A stretch of 64,000 bases of DNA, from assembly GCF_023278565.1 (NCBI RefSeq), contig NC_064682.1:558001-622000 (forward strand), written 5' to 3'. This document shows, piece by piece, positions 10,065 to 20,736 of this stretch (the stretch's first letter is position 1; each line of letters starts with the position of its first letter). The notes under the pieces were generated by a model. The model ran no database searches. It worked only from the letters and a program-made list of their open reading frames with translations, and was not told the origin of the DNA. Both the position numbers and the translations under genes were made by a program. This DNA is from Colletotrichum lupini (Eukaryota > Ascomycota > Sordariomycetes > Glomerellales > Glomerellaceae).

Positions 10065-10578
10065 TCTAGCACGTATAGCTTTAACGAGGTAATGCGGGAT
10101 ATTCTTATAAAGAATATAAAAAGTGAATATTCATATAGAAGCAAGAATATATGAATAAAGGGGATATAAGCGTATATAAAAGAGGTTTTTGTAATAAAGA
10201 GAGTAATATAGTTGAATTACTATATGAGAAGTTGCTTGCTTAACGAAAGGTCTAGGTAGGCAAATACACGCCTACATATAGGCATAAAAACCTCCTACTA
10301 GAATATTCCATTGCTTATTAATTATGATATAATTAATAAGCATATACGTAAGTGAATGCGTAATCGTAGTACGTAATTCCGCCTCGAGTAAATTCCAGAT
10401 TATTCAGTTATCTTCCAGTACTTTCCATTGCTCACGTAAGCTTATATAAGCAGTATTGCTTACATAATCAATACCTATAATAATCTACAGAAATCGTAGA
10501 TTAATATGGTATATAGTTTGCTTACGTAATATTGATAATAAGGCGAATAATAAGGTAAACAAAGTTACCTTCGTAACA
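10065..10578 (-). repeat. 5' LTR of the intact Copia
   Basis: 514 bp. As the 5' LTR it should carry the element promoter and RNA start. It is 2 bp longer than the 3' LTR because of an AG insertion at about 10201-10204. Confidence 0.92.
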
Positions 10579-10583
10579 GAAAT

Positions 10584-13500
10584 ATATTCCTAACCTTTTT
10601 TTAGTAGCTCTTTATTTCCTTTTTTATTACTTACCCCTCGTTTAGTTTAAACTCTTTTTAAGGAAGAGGGGTAGCTAAATATAGTAAATTTATAAGGTTA
10701 AAGTACTTAATAACTCGCTTAATATATACGTTATAAATAAGGTAAACCTTATAAATAGTACGGTTTTATAAAATCCGTATTCTAAAAAAATAATTAATCG
10801 GTCTATTTTTTTTAAAGTTAATATATTTTTTTATATTATTAATGATTCCTTAAGCTACTTTTTAGTTGTTTTAATAATATAAAATAATAAAGTCGTTAAC
10901 GTAAAATACTAATATTACTTTTTTATTTATAGTTTAATAAATATAAATCTCCTCGTAGCTATATATTATATTTACATTATAAAGTATAGAAGTAAAAGTT
11001 TAGAACTAGAGAATTAATAAGTTTTAAAAGCTATATAGAGCGCATTAAAGTTTATTTATTTTATTAATAACTTTATATCCCTCTAAAAGTTTAATAATTA
11101 CTAACTTCTCGCTTTTAAAAAGCGCGTTAAGGAATACGTTAATAATATTATATTAGTCTATTTTAAAGTTAAATTAAGTAGTTATTATTATTATAAGCCT
11201 AAAGGCCTTTATAATAAACGTTAAAGCGTATATATTTTATAAGGGGTTAAGTAGTTATATATCCCCCCTTATATATATACGTACTTTTACCTCGCTAACC
11301 TCGTTATTAACGTCGTATTTATAAATATATAATTACTTTAATAAAAATAAGATCCCTTATTTAAAATTACAATTAACTTCTTTTTATATATTAATATCCC
11401 TTAGCTTTTTTATTTTTATATTTATAGCGTCCCTAAATAACTTTTATAATTATAATAAGAGATATTTAATATTAATAAATTTTTTTAATAAGCTCTAGAA
11501 ATTAATTTTAGTAAGTCGTAGTTTTTAAACTCCTCTAGAGCGCTCTAAATAGGTTTTATAAACTACTCTTTTTATTATTTAATAAAGTATTATATATTTT
11601 ATATTACTTTTCTCTATAGCTTTTTATTAATTAAGTATAAAAAAAAAAAAAAAGTAGTCCTAGAAATGGTTATAGTAGTCGCTATTTTTTATATTTAAAT
11701 ATAAGAGTATTATAAAAATATTATTATTGAAGCGTTATAGAGGTTTGCGGGCCCGGTTTAAATATTTAAAACCTAATAGAGCTTTACTTAGTACTTAATA
11801 AAATAGTTTTTATAAACTCTGTTTTTATATAATAATAGAGGTTTATTATAAAGGTTCCTTATTAACGTTAATTTTAGCGTTAAGAATTACTTCCTTATAA
11901 TTAATACTTTATTTATTATATACTTTAGTATTTTACTAAGAGCCGTTAAGAATTAAAAGCTTAAAAACCTTTATAATATATATAAGTATTTATAAAAAGG
12001 ATTATAAACTACGCAGAGCCGTTTATAACTTAGTTATTATATCCCCTTTTTTACTCCTACCCCTAAGCTTATATAAGGGGGTTATTTTAAAAATTAATAA
12101 TAATAATAAGATTATATTAACCTCTTTAGCCTTATTAACCGTACTTTAAAATATATTTATTAGTTACTTAGCGTCCTAAATAGTTAAAAATCTAATAATA
12201 ATACTATCCTTAACTATAAAATTATTTTAAGTATTAGTATTTCCGAAGTCTAAATTTACTTCCCTAAGTACTCGAACTAACTTATTATTAATATTAAAGA
12301 GTTTTTATATCTCTTAGATTATTAAATTTACTTACTCGCTTATAATAGCTTACTCTTTATATATAGGATTATAAAAAACTTCTTTATTAAACTTAATATT
12401 TTTTATAATAAATACTTACTTAAGTATAAGTACTTAAACTTTATATAGGTTATACGTTTTTAATATATATTTAACTAAGTATTTTATATACCCGCGGGGA
12501 AGTATTTTAAACTCTTTTTAATATATACCCCTCTTATGATTTTTATAAAAAGGGTATACTTAGTAACTATATATATAGAGGCTATTAAAATACGGGGTAA
12601 TTAGTTTAGAATCCCGTACTTAGTAACCCGTTTATTATTAGCGTTAATACTACTTTTACTAATTAATTTCTATTATAATAAGTAAATCTCTTTTATTAGC
12701 CTCTCGTAAGGTAATATTATAAATAAAGATTATTATTAATACTATTTCGTTTTATAAATTTATAAAGAGGTTTATAAAAAGGCGTATTTTATAAGCTTTA
12801 GTAATTACGAGTTAACTTACTTTTTTAGCATTACTTACGGGTTCTTTTATATATAAAAATAGAAGTTCTATTCCAATTCCTAGCTCGCTATACTATATTT
12901 TATATATATATTTAATATTTATAATTAAAAAGGCGGTCTTATTATTACTTTTAAAAAGGTAAATTAGAGTCCCTTTTTAATAATAAATCGCTACCTTAAG
13001 GCTTTATAATACGAAAAGTACTTCTTTCTCTATTTTAGTTTTTAAAAAGAACCCCCTAAGCTACTTATTATATTTATTAAAAACTATAAGTATATATTAT
13101 TATTTATTAAAAAATAGTTCGAAATAAAAGAGATCTTAGTATATATAGTACTATAACTATAAAGCTCTTTTTAAAAATAGTCCTTTTAAAACCATTATTT
13201 TAGCTTTAGTTAATATATATATTTTATACTTAACTTATAATAAAAGTTTAATATATATACCTCGAGTTTTATATAATAATTAATAAAAAGTATTAGGTCC
13301 GAGATAACTTATTTTAAAGTACTAAAAGAGCGCACTATTAGACCTCTTATAAGTATATTAATATAAGTAATAGAATTTTCTGTAGCTAACTAATAGTATA
13401 ATACTAACTAGGCTTTATAAAATATAATTAAGGTTTATAAAAAAAATAGGATTAAAAGAGCTTATATTTAAAAAAGACTAGATTATTCTTTTAAATAAAC

Positions 13501-15350
13501 TACTTTTTAATAATACTTTTATAAAGCGTTCCTTATTATAAAATATAATCTAGACCGTAGTACTAGAGTACGCTTCTATTTAATAAAGTTTTCAAAACTA
13601 TATTAATATAAATCCCTTAATATAAGTAACGTTTTAAAACTTTAAATTATAAGTTCCCTTTCCCTTAGGTCCGTTTAAAATACCCTTTATAATACGAGTA
13701 TTACGTATAATAATAAATAATATAGTAGTTCCTAATTTAATATAGTTTTTATTACTTAATAATACGTAACTCTTAGGTTTAAATAAGCTCTTATTATTAA
13801 TTAAATATATTATTTTATAACTATTTATTATTATATTTTTAAAAAAAAGGGTAAGCGCTACTTATAGGGGTACTAAAAATTATATTTATTTCTAAGTCCT
13901 AACTTTTTATAAGTATAATAACTACGTAGCCCTCGTCCTAATTTATTAATAAGCTTACTATAAGTTAGTTAGAGGATCTTTTAAAAAACCTAGGTTTTTT
14001 AGGAGTTCTATCGTTCTTTAGTTAACTAGCTTTCTTAAGCTTATTATAAAGTAATTTCTATTTACTTAATTTAATAATAATAAGGACTTCTTTTATATAG
14101 CTCTTTAGTATTTATATTAATAACTTATTAGCGTTTTAGTTTATAAGTACTTATTTTAATTTTTAATACGCTATAGGGCGCTATAAGTATATATAATTAT
14201 AAAAGTATATAATATTACCCTTATTATTTACGTTATTAACTAAGTTAAAGCGTTTAGTAAAAATAAAATAAGCCCCTCCTTAACTTAAAAGTTACTTAAT
14301 ATATACGTCCTAGGTTACTAAGCTAAATATATACGTAATCTCCTTAAGGGTCCTCGTATATATTTTAAAAGCTATTAATTTACTAAAAGTCTTATATATA
14401 TATTAGCCCTATATAAAGTTAAGTTTAGACTTAACTATAATTAAGAAGTTAAGTATAGTAATTTTTTTAATAATTTTTAAAATATCGTACGTTTTAGCTT
14501 AGAAATAAGTAAACTATTACTTTTTATATTAATATTAGGGGTTAATTCCGGTCTTTATTTTATTAAGGGCTTATTAGTATTCCTCTCGAACTATATTCTT
14601 TATTACTAATTCGGGGGGCATAAATTCCTATTTTAAATATTTAATAATTCGCTATATACTAAACTTAGCGCTATTTTTAGTAGCTTTTTAAAATACGTAT
14701 TTATATAGTATAGCGTTAACTAATTTTATTAATTACTAAGCGAGGACTTTAATATACGTATTAATAATATTACGTTTATAAGCTATAAGTTACTTATATT
14801 TAGTATCGAGCTCTTATTATTTTTAAATACTCTTGAGCATATAAATCTTTTTAATAAATATAATATAAAAATAGATTTATTTACGTAAAGTAAGTAATAT
14901 AGTTAGTTTTATAAAAAGAAACCTAGCTTAGTTTTATAAGTTATTTATATTTAAAAAAGTTAAAAGGTTCGTATTAAGAGTTATATTTAAAAGCTATTAA
15001 TAAAGGATTTCTTAGTTTTTTTAGTCGTTTTTAAATGCTTTATAACGGGTTTAGTAAGCTCGTAATTCTTTTTTATTATAAGTTATTACTAATTATCCGA
15101 ATTTAAAGGGCGAAGTAAGTACTATAGAGGGGTTAAGGAATGCGTTAAAATTTAAAACGTCTAAGTTAACGTACTTCTAAACCTTAACGCCCTTATTTAT
15201 AATATAAAGTATATTAAATTATTTAATTTAATTATTATAACTAGTTGATTTAGCTTAGGTTAAAGTAGGTATAAATAAGTTAGTTATTTTAAAAAGATCG
15301 TAGGAATTATATTAATAAGTACGTTATTATAATATAAAGTCTTAATTAAG
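10584..15350. other. AT-rich RIP debris of the outer Copia (right part)
   Basis: 4.8 kb with stops in every frame. Apart from the reverse-transcriptase relic near 10700-10925 I could not trace domains. By position it holds the 5' pol and gag of the minus-strand outer element. Confidence 0.55.
10700..10925 (-). pseudogene. Copia reverse-transcriptase relic of the island A outer element
   Basis: On the minus strand a broken frame reads VFYVNDFIILYY, then stops, then INYFFRIRIL, then VYLIYNVYIKRVIKYF. This matches the Copia order of the YVDD catalytic motif (here YVND, a D to N change caused by G to A), the PxxYFLGIxI block and the KVYL..YIxKVIKKF block. It is a damaged remnant only; the rest of the pol is too degraded for me to trace. 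Confidence 0.6.
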
Positions 15351-15365
15351 AACTAGGCTTATAAC
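15351..15365 (-). other. RIP-mutated primer-binding site (initiator tRNA-Met anticodon arm)
   Basis: Minus strand reads GTTATAAGCCTAGTT directly inside the 5' LTR. It differs from the intact nested element's site (GTTATGAGCCCAGTT) only by one G to A and one C to T, the RIP pattern. Supports Copia assignment and minus orientation. Confidence 0.7.
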
Positions 15366-15542
15366 TATTACGAGTTATAGTACGTAATAATAAGTATATA
15401 GAGTATAGTAAAAGTAGCTTAATTATTAAAGTAAAAATAAATAAAAAGAAAAGGTCTATATATACGATATCCGAGATAGATATATGATTTAGTACGTAAC
15501 GGGTACTTTATGAGGTACGATTACTATCCCTGTTACGTGACA
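15366..15542 (-). repeat. Right (5') LTR of the island A outer Copia
   Basis: Partner of 1475-1651. The better preserved outer end reads TGTCACGTAACAGGG on the minus strand. Followed on the plus strand by CAAAT, the right target-site copy. Confidence 0.75.
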
Positions 15543-16139
15543 CAAATATCGGTATTATAATCGAAAGGGTGTCTAGAGCTCCTTCTAAACTATTGAGCAA
15601 AATTCACAGGTCGCCGCCTGTTAGTGATTTCGACATTAGCGTGGATAGCATTTGACATCTCCTCATGAATACCTCATCCTGGGGCTTGGTAGGCGCGCCG
15701 AAAAGTGTTGGTAAAGAAGTTATCGAATCGTTATTACTTTGCGCGAACCCCAGCTTTTGACCCACAACTCTAACATGGGATAAGCGCGAGAGATTCCACT
15801 CTAAGAAGCACCCTCTAGCGCGCCGGTGACGATGTGCTCTGGTAGACTAGTGCTAGGCTCCCATTGGTGGATTTCACCAAGGTTCATGTGAGGTAACAGT
15901 CTTTCGGTTTTTGATATGACGAGGTGCAGCATTCAAATCAAAACATGGGGGCCGGACAACCGGAGTAGCTGCTCATAGGTCGGTAGGTATGAACGTCGAC
16001 ACCGCGTTGCGCGGGGTACCCGGGGTAGTTGTTGGTATATATCTAGTGGCCGTTCCTGGGCTGAACGATTATTGTAGTAAGACGTGAGCTAAGACGCACA
16101 ATCCCTGATTATATACTGTCCTTGGCGCAGCTAAGAAAT
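15543..16139. promoter_or_regulatory. Upstream region of the secreted hydrolase gene
   Basis: No gene. Composition returns to normal at the island A edge. A TATATATC motif near 16035 lies about 105 bp before the start codon and may be the TATA element. Confidence 0.35.
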
Positions 16140-16991
16140 ATGAAGTCTGTTTTAGCATTGGCCTGTGGGTTTCTCCTCAGTGGTGCAGTCGTAATGTCGA
16201 CGGAGGTCAACAGCGATGGATTTCTCGATGCCCAAAGACTTGTGAAGAGGTAAGAACATCGGAACACACGTTGATAAATACTTCGTTCTAACAAATTCTG
16301 TAGACTCAAAACATCGCAAATCACATACTTCCCGGCAGAGAATTCGACTGGTACCGGAGTTCTCGTTTGTCCCGGAGGCGGATATGCCCGCGTGTCCATA
16401 TCAAAGGAGGGCTACATTCCTGCGGGGTTCCTGAACAAGCTCGGCATTGATGCTTGGGTTCTTGACTACACTACTATTTCAAACGCAACGGCACCGCTCT
16501 ATCCAACACCACAAAATGAGGCACTAGACGCCCTCGAGTACATCAGAGCGCAGAACCGCACCACCAAACTCGGGATTTGGGGCTTCTCGGCAGGCGGTCA
16601 TCTCTCTGCCGTAACACTCACCAACCCGGAGGCTGGTCTTGATTTTGGCATCCTCGCGTACCCCGTCATTACCCTTGAGGGAAACTACACGCACAAAGGC
16701 TCGCGAGACAACCTCATTGGCGCCAATGCGAGCGCGGAGTTGCAGCACGAGCTGTCAGCGCAGAATCGTGTCTCTGGGACCACCCCGCCAACCTTCCTGT
16801 TCCATACTTTTAGTGACACCACTGTTCCTGTGCAGAACACGCTCATGTTTGCGGAGGCCATGGCAGTCTACAAGCGGCCAACGCAAGTGCTCATCATCCC
16901 GGAGGGAGGACACGGACTTGGCTTAGCCCTCGATGACCCTAAGCGCAGTTGGACACCCGAATTGGCGCGGTTTTTGAAGTATTCGATCTAA
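16140..16991 (+). CDS. Secreted alpha/beta-hydrolase (esterase/lipase-like), 265 aa
   Basis: Exons 16140-16249 and 16304-16991 join in phase across a 54-nt GT-AG intron (AG|GTAAGA ... CTGTAG). The ATG opens a signal peptide (MKSVLALACGFLLSGAVV). The core shows an oxyanion-loop block VLVCPGGGY (about 56-64), the nucleophile elbow GFSAGGHL (Ser132), an acid HTFSDTTVP (Asp208) and EGGHGLG (His240), a complete Ser-Asp-His triad. The CPGGGY plus GxSAGG combination resembles small acetyl-esterase or BD-fae-like hydrolases acting on plant polysaccharide esters. The substrate is inferred only. Several NxS/T sequons fit secretion. Only 0.6 kb separates it from island A, yet no damage is visible. Confidence 0.85.
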
Positions 16992-17644
16992 ATTCTAAAA
17001 TCAAATGTGTTCTTGGAGGCCTTAACTATCGCTGAGAACTGTGGTGGATGTGATATTGTCATCGAAGCAATCGATAGATTCTGAGCAATAAACTGTTACG
17101 CAACCAACGTTACGTGCTGTTCATTCTAAGGTGAGTGGCTCATCATTTCTTCCGAAATTTGGCCAAGAGACCCTTTAGTGACGACATATAATCAATTGTC
17201 GTGTTTGAAATTGCAGTTACTAACCGTTGCCTCCGAGTTCGCTCCGGACCGTTCATGCCATGATTCGAAAGTTTATGAGTAAGCAGCATTGCACCACGCA
17301 CTGAACAAGGAATGTCCCTTGAACTCTGACAGCCAAATGACACGGTTTCTAGAATTGCCCAACGCTTCTGCAATGACATGCAGGCGTACCCTGGAGATTT
17401 GGCAATAGGGGTCGGCAACTGAGACGAAAAAATTTCCGTCAATGACTCTCGGTGATGGTGATGGCATTTCCGCTCAGGAGATGGTGGAATTCTCTATTCT
17501 CACTCCTGTAAGCGTTGATTTTCTTCATCACCACACTCGTTATCACGACGTTCGTCATTAAGTTGCGATATAATAGAAATCATTGCTATAGAACGCTCGT
17601 CTTTACACTTATTCCATGCTTGGCTTGTAGTGCCTGAGTTCAGA
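16992..17644. other. Intergenic region
   Basis: No convincing gene. A 99-codon minus-strand frame at 17143-17442 has no recognisable feature and was not called. Confidence 0.4.
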
Positions 17645-19104
17645 ATGGCCCACTCACGTAAGTCAGCTCCAACTGCACAATCCTCACCATGCCCACCGGC
17701 ATCGTCGGAACGTAGCTGATCTTTAGACTAGATTTTCCCGCCACGGCCAACGAAAAGGTACCGGCACTCTTCGGATGTCCATGTGTATGGAGCCATGTGC
17801 CGCTGTACGGCGATGCACAAGAAAAGCGCCGATATCACCATGCGCTAGCTAAGCCGAATGCCCCTGGCATTACACGACGTCTGCCCTCTGAAATTATCCT
17901 CTGCATTGTGGATGCACTATTCGATTTGTACGCCAAAGAGGTTTCTCTCGGTTATGAAAAGTATTGGGAGTCATCTTGTCTACCATATGAGACCGAAAAG
18001 ATGTGCCCCTTTTGCATGCTTCCTCGCTTTGACGTTTGGCGAGACGTTGCAAACTTGGCAGCTTCGTGCCGCGCACTCTACGAACTTATCACGCCTGTGC
18101 TCTATCGGAGGGATGCGGAACAGAACCATTCTTCAGCTCTGCTAATCTCAGCGAAAAGGGGCAACGTCCGGGCCCTGAAGCTTGCGTTGGAAAACGGCGC
18201 AAATGCAGATGCGGACGATCACACAATGCCGCTGCAATGGACGAACGAATGCTTTCGGTATTGTGAGCATTGTGAGTACCAGGTTTGGTGGAGGGAGCCA
18301 CGGAGACTCGACATGAGTGCACTGCACTGGGCGGCATTGTGCGGAAGGGAAGATGTCCTTGTAATTTTGTTGAACCACAAAGCCGGCGTGGGCCCCAACA
18401 AGAGGGCAGTAGTGCAGCCGGGACTGGATGCAGGGAACTATGGCTCGCTGCCGTATGTGGAGGACTATTGCGACGAATATAACGCCAGCTTTCCCTGCCT
18501 AGCGCTGCAGACGACGATGGGTTACAACCCCGTGAGCTCTCACGGAGCTAACGCCCTATACTTCCTACTAGGAACCGGTCGAATGCGAGCGCACGAAAAG
18601 ACCGTGGATATGGCGAGGCTTCTTGTTGACGCAGGCTCTTCATTGACGACACACGAAGCTGCGGAGCTTCATGCTCTCCATCAAGCAGCTGCATACGATA
18701 ACGCAGAGCTAGTGCAATTTCTCCTTTGCCAAAGGAAAGTCGACCCCAATATCACGGATGCTGCCGGAAATACGCCGTTACACCATCATGTCGACTCAAG
18801 GTTCAGGGTTGAGGGTGGCGCAAAGGATACAAAGACGTTATCACTCCTTCTGAAGTACGGTGCGGATCCCAACTTGCGGAACGTTGATGGGTTATCGCCG
18901 CTAGACATTTGCCTCGTCACGACGTTGCTGGGCGCTGACAGAATGAAACTCTCCGTGTTACTTGCTCGGAGCGGAGGGACGCTACGAGATCGAGACTTGG
19001 GCCTTCACAGGTCAAGGCTGACTGATGAGCAACGAGAAGAACTAAATACTGCATTTGAACAAGCTAGATATTCCGGGAGAACTGAATGGACCGGAAGCAT
19101 TTGA
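17645..19104 (+). CDS. F-box-like / ankyrin-repeat protein, 461 aa
   Basis: The long frame from 17797 has no upstream in-frame ATG. A short first exon 17645-17657 (ATGGCCCACTCAC), a 74-nt intron 17658-17731 (GTAAGT ... ACTAG) and exon 17732-19104 give one in-phase frame; this start is tentative. An F-box-like segment follows near residues 55-125 (RLPSEIILCIVDALFDLY ... CRALYELITPVLYR). Ankyrin repeats come next: LLISAKRGNVRALKLALENGA, MSALHWAALCGREDVLVILL, LHALHQAAAYDNAELVQFLL, GNTPLHHHVDSR, LSLLLKYGADPNLRNVDGLS. Such fungal proteins may serve as SCF ubiquitin-ligase substrate adaptors; that role is inferred. No signal peptide or membrane segment. CxxC and CEHCEY pairs between the domains could bind metal. 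Confidence 0.8.
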
Positions 19105-20736
19105 CGGCGTACGAAGATATATAGGTATAGTGTCTGGGGTTTTGCGTTTAGTAATAAACTGTCTGACGTACTTCTAAGCATGGGTAGTCGGTTTTGGTCA
19201 TCTATGAATGAAGTCTTCGTAGTTAACTTTAGCTTCTATTTCAGGCAAAGCTCATCGATTTGATATTAAGTGATTCCGGCCATTCCCTGAATTCTAGCAA
19301 CCTTTCAACATGACCAGATATTCGTTGTTCGTAAGAATTACAGAACTCAAGGGCCGGCTGTGGAAGGCAGACTGAGTGGAGATAACTACTTACTCCGTAC
19401 ATTTACCACCGTTTGGCCCCATAGTCGTCGTTTGCATGGAAGAGTTTAGTCGGGCGTTCAAATGGAATCCAGGCCACTTTCCGATGTCGTTATTCTCTTG
19501 GATCAAAAGCACTTCAAGGTTGTCAAGTGATCGCCTTATGTGTCACTATATGAGTGGGTCATGGCAAAGTCCGAGACTTAGGGCTTGTTTTCTTAGGTCC
19601 TTCGGCTCGGAAGAATCAGTGACGATCCTAGCATGAGCTGCAAGCTTGATAGCAACAACTATATTAGAGTGGGCAGACAGCATTTAGCTTCGATCCCTAC
19701 TTTGAGAGCCGATGGGAAGAAACAAGCTTCCTATACATGTGAAGAGATGAGACCACGAAATACCATCTCTAGTTTGACCAACTTTGGGCCACATTGGGTC
19801 ATCGGTAGGCACCGACACGTGGAACCCCCACCCCCAAGTGCCGGTCCGACGTTCGCCCACAATCCAGCAAACCTAGGAAGTTCAGACTCGAGCCCACAAA
19901 TTCCGTTCTGACAGGAGAAGCCTCCAATGGAATTGGCTTTCTGGCTCTGTATTGTTTCAATCGCCTGCGTTGTTCATCGGATCTGCACATCGGTGTCGGC
20001 ATTGGGCCGAACCCACGTCACAAACGTGAATCGCTGCCCCTTTTCTCGGTGTGGAGTTCAACCCTTTCGCAAGCCGCAGTGCGTGGTTTTCCTGTGATAG
20101 AGTCCTCGGCGTTTCTATGTAGTTGGATGACAAGCGGACGCTGTACGTTTGAGGACGCGTCTCCAGGAGGCCAGAATGCTCAAAGCTTCTGGCGATGGAC
20201 TGGTGCCGTCCATGCCATTCTTTATTGGGGTTACTAATACCTGTCTTGCCCGACGCCCGTAACCTACTCATTTTTCTCATACAACGGAACAAGCGGACAA
20301 TTTCCGACCAGGGCAAAAGGCAACCTCGCAGCCTCGGATTTTGTAGCCGCCCCGGCAGTCACGCTCACCGAGCCCGGCGCCTGGATCCGACCTCCAACGG
20401 GGCTGTGGACATGGCTCGTCGTAAGCTTTGCACCACTTTTTGGCTACCTCCCCATGTCTTGTGACTGCTTGAGCCGAAGAAAAACCGATGCAGTAGAGCA
20501 AAGGGTATCATGGCGGTTGGTATAAGAGTTGGGTCTTGGCAACTATTGTCTAAGTATACAGAGCTGAACTCCGAGCTTGATTAGGGTATAGGTGCTAATC
20601 TGTTGGTGGTCATCGCCTAAGTCATTCTTTTGTCTCTGACACATTTGTCTTGCAGAATCGAGAAATTGCCCCTTTCAACACACCCGAGTCATCCTCCCTG
20701 CTCTACTTCTTAGGTGGGACAGCACCTTCTCCAAAG
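19105..20736. other. Intergenic region and GH3 promoter
   Basis: 1.6 kb without a supportable gene; short overlapping frames on both strands look random. A TATAAGAG motif near 20521 lies about 215 bp before the GH3 start codon. Confidence 0.4.

Larger units (their letters stand above)
4650..10578 (-). mobile_element. Complete, apparently intact Ty1/copia LTR retrotransposon
   Basis: 5929 bp with LTRs 4650-5161 (512 bp) and 10065-10578 (514 bp). They differ by about two transversions, one transition and one 2-bp indel, so insertion is recent. In order on the minus strand: 5' LTR, primer site (10050-10064), a 456-bp leader with a hairpin series, one uninterrupted gag-pol ORF (9593-5346), a 21-bp tandem repeat, purine tract (5172-5162), 3' LTR. 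Flanks are AAAAT (4645-4649) and GAAAT (10579-10583), a 5-bp duplication with one transition. All parts needed for mobility are visible. It sits inside a RIP-ruined Copia yet has no RIP stops. Confidence 0.93.
1475..15542 (-). mobile_element. Island A: RIP-degraded Ty1/copia retrotransposon hosting two later insertions
   Basis: Two 177-bp direct repeats (1475-1651 and 15366-15542) bound the island. They differ almost only by G to A and C to T changes. Flanking 5-mers are TAAAT (left) and CAAAT (right), a 5-bp target duplication with one transition. The minus orientation is supported by a tRNA-type primer site inside the right LTR, a purine-rich AAGGGGTG reading on the minus strand beside the left LTR, and Copia reverse-transcriptase relics on the minus strand near 10700-10925. 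Removing the nested Copia (4650-10578) and the solo LTR (1739-2252) with their target copies leaves about 7.6 kb, a plausible full length. All frames are full of stops and the composition is extremely AT/TpA rich, as expected of RIP. Confidence 0.8.

Noticed and set aside
11641..11653. Poly-A run as a LINE tail
   Set aside because: Single run within RIP-degraded Copia debris, no target duplication or LINE relic beside it.
1475..15542. CRISPR array, prophage or bacterial mobile element
   Set aside because: Spliceosomal introns, RIP decay and LTR retrotransposons show a filamentous fungus; repeats are LTRs, not spaced short repeats.
17143..17442. 99-codon minus-strand frame between the hydrolase and ankyrin genes
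   Set aside because: No motif, no favourable context, and overlaps other random frames; not supportable as a gene.
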